Shown here: positions 17,839 to 26,561 of the stretch, piece by piece
How positions within the stretch are numbered: the stretch's first letter is position 1
Layout: every line of letters begins with the position of its first letter
Origin: Halorarius halobius
GTDB taxonomy: Archaea > Halobacteriota > Halobacteria > Halobacteriales > Haloarculaceae
Assembly: GCF_024298865.1 (NCBI RefSeq)
Contig: NZ_CP101161.1
Span: 1,509,227-1,573,226, forward strand
Length of the DNA: 64,000 nucleotides
Direction of reading: 5' to 3'
Program-made: the position numbers and the translations under genes
The notes under the pieces: generated by a model
What the model was told of the DNA's origin: nothing
Seen by the model: only the letters and a program-made list of their open reading frames with translations
The model's database searches: none

Positions 17839-17859
17839 CACCGCACGTGACCTCTCCCC

Positions 17860-18759
17860 GTGTTACGAAACAAAGTCTGTCTCGTGACTGGTGCAGGGCG
17901 AGGAATCGGCGAAGCGACGGCGCTCGCGCTGGCGGACGCTGGTGCGACGGTCGTCGTCAACGACCTCGGTAGCTCGGTAGACGGTCGGGGGTCGACCGAC
18001 GAACCTGCCGAGGACACGGTCCGACAGATCCGAGAGGCCGGCGGTGAGGCGTCCGTTCATACCGGCGATGTCGCCTCCCTCGAGTACACGGAACGGCTCG
18101 TCGCCGACACCGTCGAGCAGTACGGACGACTGGACGGTGTCGTGAACTACGCGGGCATCCTGAACGACGCGATGTCCTACGAGATGTCCGGCGACGCGTG
18201 GGACGACGTCATCAGAGTCCACCTCCGTGGACACTTCGCACTCGTTCGTCACGCTGCGGCCCACTGGCGGGAGCGGGCGCTCGCGTCCGAGGGAGGGCTC
18301 GATGGCCAGCGGTCGTTCCTCTCTGTGAGCAGTCGCGCCGCCCTGGGGAGTCCCGGGAGGATGAACTACGCGGCGGCGAAAGCCGGAATCCTCGGGCTGA
18401 CGCGAACGGCGGCCCGCGAACTCCACGAGTACGACGTTCGGGTCAACGCCCTGTTGCCCGGCGCCCAGACCCGGATGATAGAGGCGCTCCCCGACGACGC
18501 CCAGCCGTTTGAGGACCGGGACGCGTCGCCGGGGAAAATCGCGCCCCTCGTCGTCTATCTCATGAGCGACGAGGCCACGGACGTCACCGGCTGTTCGCTG
18601 CGGGCGGTGGAAGACACCATCGGCATCGTCTCGGACCCGGCCGACGAGTCCATCGGGATGCACGCCGGCGGCTGGACGCCCGAACGCATCGCTACGGAGT
18701 TCGAAGACAGCATCGCCAGCGGGCTGGAGTTGACTCGCCTGCACGGCATCGGTGAGTGA
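17860..18759 (+). CDS. SDR oxidoreductase, (3R)-hydroxyacyl-CoA dehydrogenase-like
   Basis: A 299-residue short-chain dehydrogenase starting at GTG. Cofactor motif TGAGRGIG, the VVVNDLGSS stretch seen in MFE-2/Fox2-type (3R)-hydroxyacyl-CoA dehydrogenases, NYAG, active-site serine in SVSSRAALG and catalytic NYAAAK. The approximately 50-residue C-terminal extension beyond the usual SDR length fits that subfamily. Such enzymes oxidise (3R)-hydroxyacyl-CoA made by MaoC-type hydratases, and a MaoC pair exists at 28763-29703. It probably reduces or oxidises a CoA-bound hydroxy intermediate; exact substrate unknown. Confidence 0.88.
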   Translation: MLRNKVCLVTGAGRGIGEATALALADAGATVVVNDLGSSVDGRGSTDEPAEDTVRQIREAGGEASVHTGDVASLEYTERLVADTVEQYGRLDGVVNYAGILNDAMSYEMSGDAWDDVIRVHLRGHFALVRHAAAHWRERALASEGGLDGQRSFLSVSSRAALGSPGRMNYAAAKAGILGLTRTAARELHEYDVRVNALLPGAQTRMIEALPDDAQPFEDRDASPGKIAPLVVYLMSDEATDVTGCSLRAVEDTIGIVSDPADESIGMHAGGWTPERIATEFEDSIASGLELTRLHGIGE

Positions 18760-18789
18760 CCGACCGCCCCCGTCGCCGCAGGGTCGCCG

Positions 18790-19809
18790 TCACTCCGCGT
18801 CGGTGACCCGTACGAGCTGTTTGCCGATGTTCGTGCCCTCGAACAGGCCGGCGAACGCCGTCGGGAGGTTGTCGAACCCGTCGGTGACGGTCTCGGTGTA
18901 CTCGATGGCGCCGCTGTCTACCCACTCGGCGAGTCGCTCCGTCGCTTCGTCGTAGCGCCCCTCGAACTCCGGGAGGAGGAACCCGCGCACCTGGCTCTGC
19001 GTTTCGAGAAGCTTCCAGAGCTTCCGGGGTCCGTCAGGCATCTCCGCGTCGTTGTAGAGGGCTATCTGTCCGCAGACGGCGACCCGGCTTCCCGTGTTAA
19101 GATGGGCGAACGCCGCGTCCGTTATCTCCCCGCCGACGTTGTCGAAATACACGTCGACGCCGTCGGGACAGGCCGCCCCGACCGCGGCGTGGATGTCGTC
19201 GGTCGTCTTGTAGTTGATGCCGGCGTCGAAGCCGAGGTCGTCGGTGAGCCAGGCGATCTTCTCGTCGGACCCCGCGATGCCGACCACGCGACAGCCGTTG
19301 AGTCGTGCTATCTGTCCGACGATCGATCCGACAGCACCGGCGGCACCTGACACGAGGACGGTCTCGCCGGGTCGCGGCTCTCCGACGTCGAGCAGGCCGA
19401 AGTAGGCCGTGCGACCGGTCGGGCCGAGCACGCCCAGCGCCGTCGAGATCGGGGCGAGCTCCGGGTCGACCCGTTCGAGAGTCGTCCCGTCGGAGAGACA
19501 GTACTCGGCCCACTCCAGGAGCCCCTTGACGATGTCTCCGACCTCGTATTCCGGGTGATTCGACTCGACGATCTCGCCGACGACGCCGCCTCGCATCGGC
19601 TCTCCCGGATTCCACGATCCAGCGTAGGAGTCCTCGGGACTGATACGGTCGCGCATGTAGGGGTCGACGGAGTAGTACCGCCCTTCGATGAGTACCTCGT
19701 GAGCCCCCGGTGTTGGTACCTCCCGTTCGACCTGTTCGAAGTTCTCCAGCGTCGGTTCGCCGGTCGGCCGACTGGATAGCAGCCACGTCCTATGGGTTTG
19801 GGTGGTCAC
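18790..19809 (-). CDS. NADP-dependent medium-chain reductase (CurA/LTB4DH type)
   Basis: A 339-residue zinc-independent MDR enzyme. N-terminal RYYSVDPYMRDRI and the coenzyme motif SGAAGAVGSIVGQIA followed by VVGIAGSDEK are typical of NADP-dependent 2-alkenal or enone reductases (leukotriene B4 dehydrogenase/CurA). It probably reduces an alpha,beta-unsaturated ketone or aldehyde. GTG at 19807-19809 is chosen because homology starts there (TTQTHRTWLL) and GGAGG (19818-19822) precedes it by 8 bases. It converges with the SDR gene on the left (30-base gap). Confidence 0.88.
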   Translation of the reverse strand: MTTQTHRTWLLSSRPTGEPTLENFEQVEREVPTPGAHEVLIEGRYYSVDPYMRDRISPEDSYAGSWNPGEPMRGGVVGEIVESNHPEYEVGDIVKGLLEWAEYCLSDGTTLERVDPELAPISTALGVLGPTGRTAYFGLLDVGEPRPGETVLVSGAAGAVGSIVGQIARLNGCRVVGIAGSDEKIAWLTDDLGFDAGINYKTTDDIHAAVGAACPDGVDVYFDNVGGEITDAAFAHLNTGSRVAVCGQIALYNDAEMPDGPRKLWKLLETQSQVRGFLLPEFEGRYDEATERLAEWVDSGAIEYTETVTDGFDNLPTAFAGLFEGTNIGKQLVRVTDAE

Positions 19810-20127
19810 TGTCGAGTCCTCCTGCGAGTGATGTGTGCCTAAATCTTTCGCCGCCTGGCCCCGTTGCCGGTCTCGCCCCGTTTGCGGCCTCGGCCGAGCG
19901 GGTCGCCGGCTGCCGAGCGAACACGAACCTTGATATGCCACCGGGTTTCTGTGCTACACGTATGCTAGCACGTACGCAACTACCCCTGTCTTCGGAGGAC
20001 GACTCCGATCTCTGGGTGGCGTTGTGACGGCTGGCTACAGTCTCGGAGCAGCCGTCAGTCGGTGCCACGATGGCGTGAGCCGACGACGGTGCTTCGACCG
20101 ATGAGACAACGAGTCAATTGCACAACC
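19810..20127. other. Divergent intergenic region with a dyad
   Basis: 318 bases between divergent enzymes; no gene seen. GTGCTA-N9-TAGCAC (19951-19956 and 19966-19971) is a perfect 6-base dyad that could serve both directions. Confidence 0.45.
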
Positions 20128-20958
20128 ATGGCAACATCAAATCCAATATCGGAGTTCAGTCTGGACGGCCAAACGGTCATCGTAACCGGTAGCTCACAGG
20201 GTCTCGGTCGAGCGATCGCCGAGCGACTCGCAGCGACCGGCGCCAACCTGGTGCTGTGTGCGCCGGAATCGGAGACCGACGAGCTGGAAGCGGTCGCGGA
20301 CGAAATTCGAGACGCTGATCACGACGGAACCGCCGTCTACGAGGCCTGCGACACGACCGACCGGGACGACGTCGAGTCGCTCATCGAAGCGACCGTCGAC
20401 GAGTTCGGCGAACTCGACGTCCTCGTCAACAACGTTGGCGGTGGGATTCAGGGTCCGTTCCAGGACGGCACGAAAGAGGAGTGGGATCAGGTGTTCGAAC
20501 TCAACGTCGGCTCGACCGTCAATTGCTGTGACATCGCCCAAGAGCATCTGGAGGACGGTGGCGGCGCCATCGTCAACATCGCGAGCATGGCCGGTATCCA
20601 TGGTCTCCCCGACCTGAGTTCCTACGCCGCCGCCAAAGCCGCGATTATCAACTTCACCAGCTCGCTCGCGTACGAGTGGTCTCTGGAGGACGTCCGTGTG
20701 AACGCGGTCGCCCCGGGGCCGATCGTGACCCCCCGCATCGAGAAGCGGCTAGACGGGTACTTCAACGTCGACATCGACCGCGAAACCGTCGCCCGTCGGG
20801 TCGGGAAACCTGAGGAGGTCGCCGCAATGGTGCAGGTGCTTGCCAGCCCCGCGTCGTCGTACGTGACTGGTGAGACGGTTACCGTCGGCGGAGTCCCCCG
20901 ACATGAGCGACACAAGGACGTACAGAACGTGAACGCTGGTGAGAGCGTTTGGATGTGA
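20128..20958 (+). CDS. SDR family oxidoreductase
   Basis: A 276-residue short-chain dehydrogenase. Cofactor site TGSSQGLGRA, NNVGGG, catalytic serine in NIASMAG and YAAAK; PGPIVTPRI follows. It resembles the SDR at 23694 (both carry CDTTDRDDV or CDITDRDDV and a CDS end beyond the usual TGxxxxVDGG, here TGETVTVGG), so the two may be old duplicates. The ATG at 20128 is chosen because SDR homology begins soon after; an upstream in-frame ATG adds a basic stretch without homology. Substrate unknown; probably a secondary alcohol or ketone in the same pathway. Confidence 0.88.
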   Translation: MATSNPISEFSLDGQTVIVTGSSQGLGRAIAERLAATGANLVLCAPESETDELEAVADEIRDADHDGTAVYEACDTTDRDDVESLIEATVDEFGELDVLVNNVGGGIQGPFQDGTKEEWDQVFELNVGSTVNCCDIAQEHLEDGGGAIVNIASMAGIHGLPDLSSYAAAKAAIINFTSSLAYEWSLEDVRVNAVAPGPIVTPRIEKRLDGYFNVDIDRETVARRVGKPEEVAAMVQVLASPASSYVTGETVTVGGVPRHERHKDVQNVNAGESVWM

Positions 20959-21206
20959 GGTGATCGAATAGGCGGATTTCACTACGTCCGTCTGCAATCG
21001 ATCGTAGTGCCGGTCATCTATGCGAACTGCGATGTGCCGGAGAGAACCTCTCGACCGAACCCACTACAGTCGACGGGCGTTTCCCCATCACGAAGTCGCA
21101 GTCTACCTTCTCTCGATGGTTACCGTTCGAGTCGGCCGTCGCCGAGGAGCCCGTGGTCGGTCAATCGTGCCAGTTCCCGAACGGCTAATTGCAGCTCGGA
21201 AGTGCG

Positions 21207-21221
21207 TCCAACTATACTGAA
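21207..21221. promoter_or_regulatory. IclR-like dyad before the second IclR gene
   Basis: TCCAACTATACTGAA; its reverse complement TTCAGTATAGTTGGA shares the TATAG core with the other sites. It lies directly upstream of the TATA box at 21224. Confidence 0.4.
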
Positions 21222-21223
21222 CA

Positions 21224-21230
21224 CTTATTA
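21224..21230 (+). promoter_or_regulatory. TATA box of the second IclR gene
   Basis: CTTATTA, 24-30 bases before ATG 21254, favouring that ATG over the in-frame GTG at 21239. Confidence 0.5.
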
Positions 21231-21253
21231 TCTGGGGTGTGAAAAGAGCGCGC

Positions 21254-22021
21254 ATGACGGACGACCCACCCCGACAAACGCTCAAATCCGTTGAGCAAGC
21301 GTTCGACGTCATCGAAACGCTACAGGAGATGAACGGCTGTGGCGTCACCGAGATGGCGAATCAGCTCGGTATCCCGAAAAGCACCGCCCACATCTATCTC
21401 TCGACGCTCGAGCGGAAGGGATATCTGGTGAAGGAGGACGATGTATATCAGCTCTCGCTCCGATTTCTCAACCTTGGTGAGTACACGAAGCGGATGCAGG
21501 AACTGTCTGCCGTCATCGACCCACCGCTCGAGAACCTTGCAGAATCCAGCCACGGGACGGCGATCTGCGGTGTCGAGCAGCACGGCCTTCTGACTGTTCT
21601 GGCGTCGAAACGAGAGGAACAAACGCCGCCGGAGAGCTTCCCGGTCGGCGCGCACTGGTATCTCCACAGCAACGCCAGCGGCAAGGCGATACTCTCGCAG
21701 TACTCCATCTCGCGGGTCGACGCCATCGTCGACAAGTGGGGTCTCTCTTCGGTTGCGCCGAACACTATCGAGAGCCGCGATGCGCTGCTTGAGGAACTGG
21801 ACGAAACTCGGTCGCGAGGATACGCAATCAATGACGAGGAGTCAATGGCAGGTGTCGGCGGTATCGGCGTGCCGCTGGTCAAGGACGACGGCCAGTGTTT
21901 CGGGTCGATAAGCATCTCCGGGCCCAAGAACAACGTGTTGAAGGACAAACTCAGGGAGGAACACATCGACCTCATCGAGCGGGCGGCAAACACCGTCGAG
22001 GTCAACCTGACCTGGGAGTAG
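21254..22021 (+). CDS. IclR family transcriptional regulator
   Basis: A 255-residue regulator. The winged helix-turn-helix spans about residues 8-70 (VTEMANQLGIPKSTAHIYLS). The effector domain includes WYLHSNASGKAILSQY and YAINDEESMAGVGGIGVPL. It lies between an SDR and the flavin monooxygenase gene and is the most likely local controller of the catabolic block. An IclR-like dyad overlaps its promoter region, suggesting autoregulation. Confidence 0.92.
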   Translation: MTDDPPRQTLKSVEQAFDVIETLQEMNGCGVTEMANQLGIPKSTAHIYLSTLERKGYLVKEDDVYQLSLRFLNLGEYTKRMQELSAVIDPPLENLAESSHGTAICGVEQHGLLTVLASKREEQTPPESFPVGAHWYLHSNASGKAILSQYSISRVDAIVDKWGLSSVAPNTIESRDALLEELDETRSRGYAINDEESMAGVGGIGVPLVKDDGQCFGSISISGPKNNVLKDKLREEHIDLIERAANTVEVNLTWE

Positions 22022-22145
22022 CCGCGTCCCGTCGGCGTCGCGTCGGGGACGGCACCCGGCCGCTCGCAGTCGGTTCGACGGCGACCGGACGCGACTGGCC
22101 GCCGTCCCGGCCGGGGCGTCACACGCGTCCTGTTATCTATGGACA

Positions 22146-22185
22146 AACTATATGTACACCGGCTATAACAATTGTGTTATGGTGT
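22146..22185 (+). promoter_or_regulatory. Promoter and start-site dyad of the flavin monooxygenase gene
   Basis: AACTATATG (22146-22154) is a TATA box 25-33 bases before ATG 22179, so the mRNA is leaderless. The start lies in nested dyads: ACACC/GGTGT (22156-22160, 22181-22185) and ATAACA-N4-TGTTAT (22165-22180). A repressor bound here would block initiation. Confidence 0.5.
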
Positions 22186-23555
22186 ACGTGAGTACGTTCC
22201 ACAACGGCTCGACCAACCTGCCGGTCAAGGAGGCCGACAACGGGATGTTGATCGTCGACGGTTCGGTCTCGGAACTCCACGAGGACATGAAGCAAGTGGT
22301 GAAAGACCAGATCGACTACGGCGTCATCGCCGACCAGGTCGGCTTCGACGCGATAACGCTGACCGAGCATCACTTCGAGGTGTCGGGCGTCGAGTTCAGC
22401 CCGAACCCGCTGATGACGGAGATGGCCATCGCCAGCCAGACTGAAGACATCCGGCTGTGCCAGATGGCGAACATCATCACGTTCCACGACCCGGTTCGGA
22501 TGGCCGAGATGACGGCGATGCTCGACGTCGCCAGTGACGGCCGTGCGGAACTCGGGTTCGGCCGCGGTGCGTACCCCCGCGAGTCCGAGACGTTCGGGCA
22601 GTACTGGGGCGGGAGCAACGTCCACGAGGAGATGAACCGGACCTCCTACGAGGAGAAACTCGAGATCATCAAGCAGGCGTGGACGGAGGACCTCATGTCC
22701 TACACGGGGCAGTTCCACAACGTCCCGCCGAAACACACCCGCTGGCACCACCCACAGGAGTACGCGTACTTCGAGGACGAGGTGACGGACCCGTACACGC
22801 CGGAGGACCTCAACCGGACCTGGGACGAGGACGCCCCGCAGGGCAACTGGACCCACACGGACCCGGACTACCCGGAGCCGCTCCTGCAGGCCACCGACTC
22901 GACGCTGAACTCGCTGTCGGTGTTCCCACAGCCTCACCAGGAGCCGCACCCGCAGATATGGCAGCCGGTCGTCTCGCCGCGCTCGCTGAAGTTCGCGGCC
23001 CGCAACGGGCACAACGTCTATCTCGTCGGTGGCCCGCTCCCGATGATCAAGGACCGCATCGAGATCTACTACGAGGAAGCCGAGAAGGCCGGGTGGCCGG
23101 ACCACCGCCCCGAGTACGACGGCGAGCCGTTCGCGTACGGCTGGGACGACGACCGGAACCGCGGCTGTGTGACGCGACGCTACATCTTCAACACCGACGT
23201 CGCCGACGAGGAGACCCTCGAACGGTGGAAGCAGGGCGTCAAACACGAGTTCGACTGGTACGACCCGCGCGGCGTCGGGCGACGCATCACCCAGATTGCC
23301 ACCCCGGAGATCCAACAGAAGGTCGAGGAGGCCGGCGGCGTGACCGCCGAGGTGCTGAAGGACATGAAACTCGGCGTCTACGGCGACACCGACGAGATCA
23401 TCGACCTGCTGGCCCACGTCAAGGAGTTCTGCGGCTACGAGGACTTCGCCATCGACGTGCAGTTCGAGATCGCTGGTCTCAGCGGCGAGGAGATCAACAC
23501 CCAACTCGAGGCGTTCGGGGAGCGCGTCATCCCCCACCTCGAAGAGGAGTTCTGA
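22179..23555 (+). CDS. LLM class flavin-dependent monooxygenase
   Basis: A 458-residue member of the bacterial luciferase-like family (TIM barrel, FMN or F420). TEHHFEVSG carries the histidine pair at the flavin site; ELGFGRGAYPRE and PQIWQPVVSPRSLKFAARNG are typical of the alkanal/ketone monooxygenase branch. At 458 residues it is longer than the usual 330-380, with an insert around residues 185-245. The ATG at 22179 is preferred over 22152, which overlaps the TATA box. It may insert oxygen into a cyclic ketone (type II Baeyer-Villiger) or hydroxylate an acid; which is unknown. Confidence 0.88.
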   Translation: MVYVSTFHNGSTNLPVKEADNGMLIVDGSVSELHEDMKQVVKDQIDYGVIADQVGFDAITLTEHHFEVSGVEFSPNPLMTEMAIASQTEDIRLCQMANIITFHDPVRMAEMTAMLDVASDGRAELGFGRGAYPRESETFGQYWGGSNVHEEMNRTSYEEKLEIIKQAWTEDLMSYTGQFHNVPPKHTRWHHPQEYAYFEDEVTDPYTPEDLNRTWDEDAPQGNWTHTDPDYPEPLLQATDSTLNSLSVFPQPHQEPHPQIWQPVVSPRSLKFAARNGHNVYLVGGPLPMIKDRIEIYYEEAEKAGWPDHRPEYDGEPFAYGWDDDRNRGCVTRRYIFNTDVADEETLERWKQGVKHEFDWYDPRGVGRRITQIATPEIQQKVEEAGGVTAEVLKDMKLGVYGDTDEIIDLLAHVKEFCGYEDFAIDVQFEIAGLSGEEINTQLEAFGERVIPHLEEEF

Positions 23556-23650
23556 CCGGGACGCCGGCGGCACCCCAGCGTCGACTGTCCCGATTCGAGC
23601 GCCGTCCTCGTCGACAGCCACGGCGCCGTCTCGTCTACCCGTCCAGTAGC

Positions 23651-23686
23651 TATTAATAGGGCCGCGGTGAAGCGCTCGCCGGAGGT
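23651..23686 (+). promoter_or_regulatory. TATA box and Shine-Dalgarno of the third SDR gene
   Basis: TATTAATA (23651-23658) is a TATA-like element. GGAGGT (23681-23686) sits 7 bases before ATG 23694. This is one of few clear ribosome binding sites in the window and decides the start over an in-frame GTG at 23667. Confidence 0.55.
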
Positions 23687-23693
23687 AACCGTC

Positions 23694-24518
23694 ATGACCA
23701 CATCTCAGTACAGCGTCTCGGACCGGACCGCCGTCGTCACCGGCGGCTCCCGGGGCATCGGCCGTGCTATCGCCCGAAACTTCGCCGAAGACGGCGCGAA
23801 CGTCGTTATCTGTGCGCTCGAACGCGACCGCGAGGAACTCGAAGCGACCGCAGCTGACCTCACCGAGGCCAGCTCGAACGGCCGTGCGGTGCCCGTCACC
23901 TGCGACATCACGGACCGCGACGACGTCGCCGCACTCGCGGACGCGGCCGTCGAGGAGTTCGGAGGCATCGATGTCCTCGTTAACAACGCCGGCGGTGACC
24001 GGCAGGCCCCGTTCGAGGAGTTCTCCGTCGAAGACTGGAACTTCGTCATCGAACTCAACATCAACGGGACGTTCAACGCCACACAGATCGTCGGTGAACA
24101 CATTCGGACCGACGACGGCGGCGCCATCGTGAACATCGCCAGTACCGCCGGCGTCAAAGGACTGCCCTACGAGATGCCGTACTCGATTGCGAAAGCCGGC
24201 ATCGTCAATTTCACGCGGACGCTCGCGTACGAGTGGGCCCACGACGACGTCCGAGTGAACGCCGTCGCACCGGGTATCACTGCCACAGACCTGGTCGCAC
24301 GGCTTCCGGCGCCGGTGCCGGAGGCGGACGACATCGACCGCGAGACGGTCGCTCGACGGTACGGCAAGCCGGAGGAGATCGCGGACATCGTGCAGATGCT
24401 CGCCAGCCCCGCTGCGTCGTATCTCACAGGTCAGACGATTTCGGTCGCCGGGACACCGACGCTGGAACGGGAACTAGCGGTGGCCGAAGATGACGATGGC
24501 ATCGTGTGGAACTGGTAG
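23694..24518 (+). CDS. SDR family oxidoreductase
   Basis: A 274-residue short-chain dehydrogenase. TGGSRGIGRA cofactor site, NNAGG, serine in NIASTAGVKG, catalytic YSIAK, and VAPGITATDL. Organised like the SDR at 20128, with the same CDITDRDDV stretch, a RRYGKPEEIADIVQML segment and an unusual tail beyond the normal C-terminus. Lies between the flavin monooxygenase and the acyl-CoA ligase and is probably co-regulated with them. Could oxidise an alcohol to the ketone used by the monooxygenase (inference). Confidence 0.88.
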   Translation: MTTSQYSVSDRTAVVTGGSRGIGRAIARNFAEDGANVVICALERDREELEATAADLTEASSNGRAVPVTCDITDRDDVAALADAAVEEFGGIDVLVNNAGGDRQAPFEEFSVEDWNFVIELNINGTFNATQIVGEHIRTDDGGAIVNIASTAGVKGLPYEMPYSIAKAGIVNFTRTLAYEWAHDDVRVNAVAPGITATDLVARLPAPVPEADDIDRETVARRYGKPEEIADIVQMLASPAASYLTGQTISVAGTPTLERELAVAEDDDGIVWNW

Positions 24519-24662
24519 CCGTCGCTGGGAGGGGCGTAGCTGGCGGTTCGCCACGCTGGGTAGCCACAGGACTCGAACCGGTTCCGGTCGGTTTCTCTAC
24601 ACGGAGTGACTCGTTTCGGGGAGACGGTTACCGCCGGCACTCATGATATACTGGACAAAAAA

Positions 24663-24668
24663 TTTATA
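24663..24668 (+). promoter_or_regulatory. TATA box of the acyl-CoA ligase gene
   Basis: TTTATA preceded by an A-run, 27-32 bases before ATG 24695; fits a leaderless mRNA. Confidence 0.6.
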
Positions 24669-24694
24669 CGGTCCGCTCGCGGTTGGATGAGTGA

Positions 24695-26341
24695 ATGACT
24701 GCCGAAAAGTCCTATCTGAGTGCCACTCAATCGTCGTACGTAGAGCGGTATGGCGACGAGCTCCCGGACTGGAAAGAGCAGGGGTACCTTCCTGAGCAGA
24801 CGTTCCCCGAGCAGGCGTACAGTACGTTCGAACAGTACCCGGCAAAGCGGGTCGTCGGGCCGAACCGGACCGAGACGTTCGACGACGTTCGACGGGAGGC
24901 CGAGCGACTCGCCGCTGGTCTCCAGTCGCTCGGCCTGGAACCTGGCGACGTGGTCTCGTACGCGCTCCCGAACTGGGTGACGACGACCGTTGTCCATCTC
25001 GGCATCTCGATGGCGGGGGCGATTGCGAACCCCATCGTCCCCATCTACCGGCATCGGGAGTTCGAGTACATCCTCGACGACGTGGAGTCGGACGCGATAA
25101 TCGTCCCCGACGTGCACCGCGAGTTCGACTTCCGGGAGATGCTCGACGACATCGCGGCGGACGTTCCGGTGGACGACGTCGTTGTCGTCGGAACCCCTCT
25201 GGAGGGACAGATCGGCTACGACGCACTCTTGGCCGACGACACTGACTATACCCGGCCCGACCTCTCGCCCGACGATCCCCACGTAGTGTTGTACACGAGT
25301 GGCACCACTTCTGACCCGAAGGGGGTCGTCCACACCCACAACTCCGTAGGTGCCTGCGAAATGCCGATGCGCAATCGGATGGAGTACTCCAGCGACGAGA
25401 CGTTCTTCGTGCCGACGCCGGTGACCCACATCAGCGGCGTGGTCCGCGGGCTTCGTCTGCCGTTCATCGTCGGGGCGGACCTGGTGCTGATGGACCGGTG
25501 GAAACCGGCGGACGCGGTCGATCTCGTCGACAGCGAAGGAGTCACACGGATGGGAGCGGCGACCCCGTTCGTGCAGGGGTTACTGGAGGAGGCCCCGGCC
25601 GACTGGGACTGCCCGCTGGAGGTCGTCGGCTGTGGGGGGGCGAACGTCTCGCCGGAGCTCATCCGGCGGGCCGCCGAGACGTTCGACTGCTGGGCGTATC
25701 GTGGCTGGGGGATGACGGAGTACCCGGGAGCGACGAAAACGTCGGTCGGTGGCGACCCGGAGAAGGCGGCTGATACCGACGGCAGACTCCTGCCCGGAAC
25801 GCGGATCGAAATCGTCGATCTGGACTCTCGCGAGGCGGTCGAACAGGGAGACGAGGGCGAAATTCTCGTCACCGGACCACACGTCATGCTCGGGTACATC
25901 GGTGAAGACCTGAACGACGAGGCGTTCACCGGCAAGTGGTTCGCTACGGGTGACGTCGGCTACATGGACACCGACGGCTACCTCGAGATTACCGGTCGTG
26001 CGAAGGACGTCATAATCAGGGGTGGCGAGAACATCCCGGTGAACGACGTCGAGGACAAACTGAAGGAGCATTCGGCCATCGATGACGTGGCCATCGTCGC
26101 CATGCCCGATCCGGACCTTCAGGAGAAGGGGTGTGCGTACGTCAGCCTCGTCGAGGGCGAGACGTTCTCCTTCGAGGAGATGACCGCCCACCTCGACGAG
26201 AAGAACATCGCCCGACAGAAGTACCCCGAGCGGCTCGAAATCGTCGAGGAGTTCCCGCGCACGGCCAGCGGGAAAATCCAGAAGAGCGACCTCCGGGAAG
26301 CGATTGCAGACGTCCTGAACATGGAACCAGTCAGCCGGTAG
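24695..26341 (+). CDS. AMP-forming acyl-CoA ligase
   Basis: A 548-residue ANL-family enzyme that activates a carboxylic acid to its CoA ester via an acyl-adenylate. Phosphate loop YTSGTTSDPKG near residues 199-209; GWGMTEYPG (A5); TGDVGYMDTDGYLEITGR (A7-A8); and the catalytic lysine in PRTASGKIQK near the C-terminus. The YRGWGMTEYPG segment resembles cyclohexane- and cyclohexenecarboxylate-CoA ligases more than long-chain fatty acid ligases, suggesting a cyclic or branched acid (inference). It would feed the acyl-CoA dehydrogenases, hydratases and CoA-transferase around it. Confidence 0.9.
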   Translation: MTAEKSYLSATQSSYVERYGDELPDWKEQGYLPEQTFPEQAYSTFEQYPAKRVVGPNRTETFDDVRREAERLAAGLQSLGLEPGDVVSYALPNWVTTTVVHLGISMAGAIANPIVPIYRHREFEYILDDVESDAIIVPDVHREFDFREMLDDIAADVPVDDVVVVGTPLEGQIGYDALLADDTDYTRPDLSPDDPHVVLYTSGTTSDPKGVVHTHNSVGACEMPMRNRMEYSSDETFFVPTPVTHISGVVRGLRLPFIVGADLVLMDRWKPADAVDLVDSEGVTRMGAATPFVQGLLEEAPADWDCPLEVVGCGGANVSPELIRRAAETFDCWAYRGWGMTEYPGATKTSVGGDPEKAADTDGRLLPGTRIEIVDLDSREAVEQGDEGEILVTGPHVMLGYIGEDLNDEAFTGKWFATGDVGYMDTDGYLEITGRAKDVIIRGGENIPVNDVEDKLKEHSAIDDVAIVAMPDPDLQEKGCAYVSLVEGETFSFEEMTAHLDEKNIARQKYPERLEIVEEFPRTASGKIQKSDLREAIADVLNMEPVSR

Positions 26342-26482
26342 TCGTTCGATTCCAGTGTTCCTGGCCCCTGGTGCCCCCGCCGAACGCTTATGTGAAATGC
26401 GACCGACCTCGGAGTCGATGCATTCAGACAGAAGCCACGGGACCACGCCTCGAGTGAGCGGTGTGACACCGGACGACCCCTG

Positions 26483-26504
26483 CCATCGGCGACTCCGCCG
26501 ATGG
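26483..26504. repeat. Perfect hairpin between ligase and CoA-transferase genes
   Basis: CCATCGGCG and CGCCGATGG form a 9-base stem with an ACTC loop. No T-run follows, so a terminator role is uncertain. It lies 58 bases before the CoA-transferase start. Confidence 0.4.
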
Positions 26505-26561
26505 ACGACGCTTCGCCCGTCGGCTCGCAGCGACCTGACAGCCGCGGTGGGCCAGTAACCC

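Larger units (their letters stand above)
16994..17859. other. Long intergenic region with regulatory dyads
   Basis: 866 bases without a supportable gene; small open frames on both strands lack homology. It contains a TAACA-N10-TGTTA dyad, an IclR-like dyad and the promoter of the SDR gene at its right end. Confidence 0.5.
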
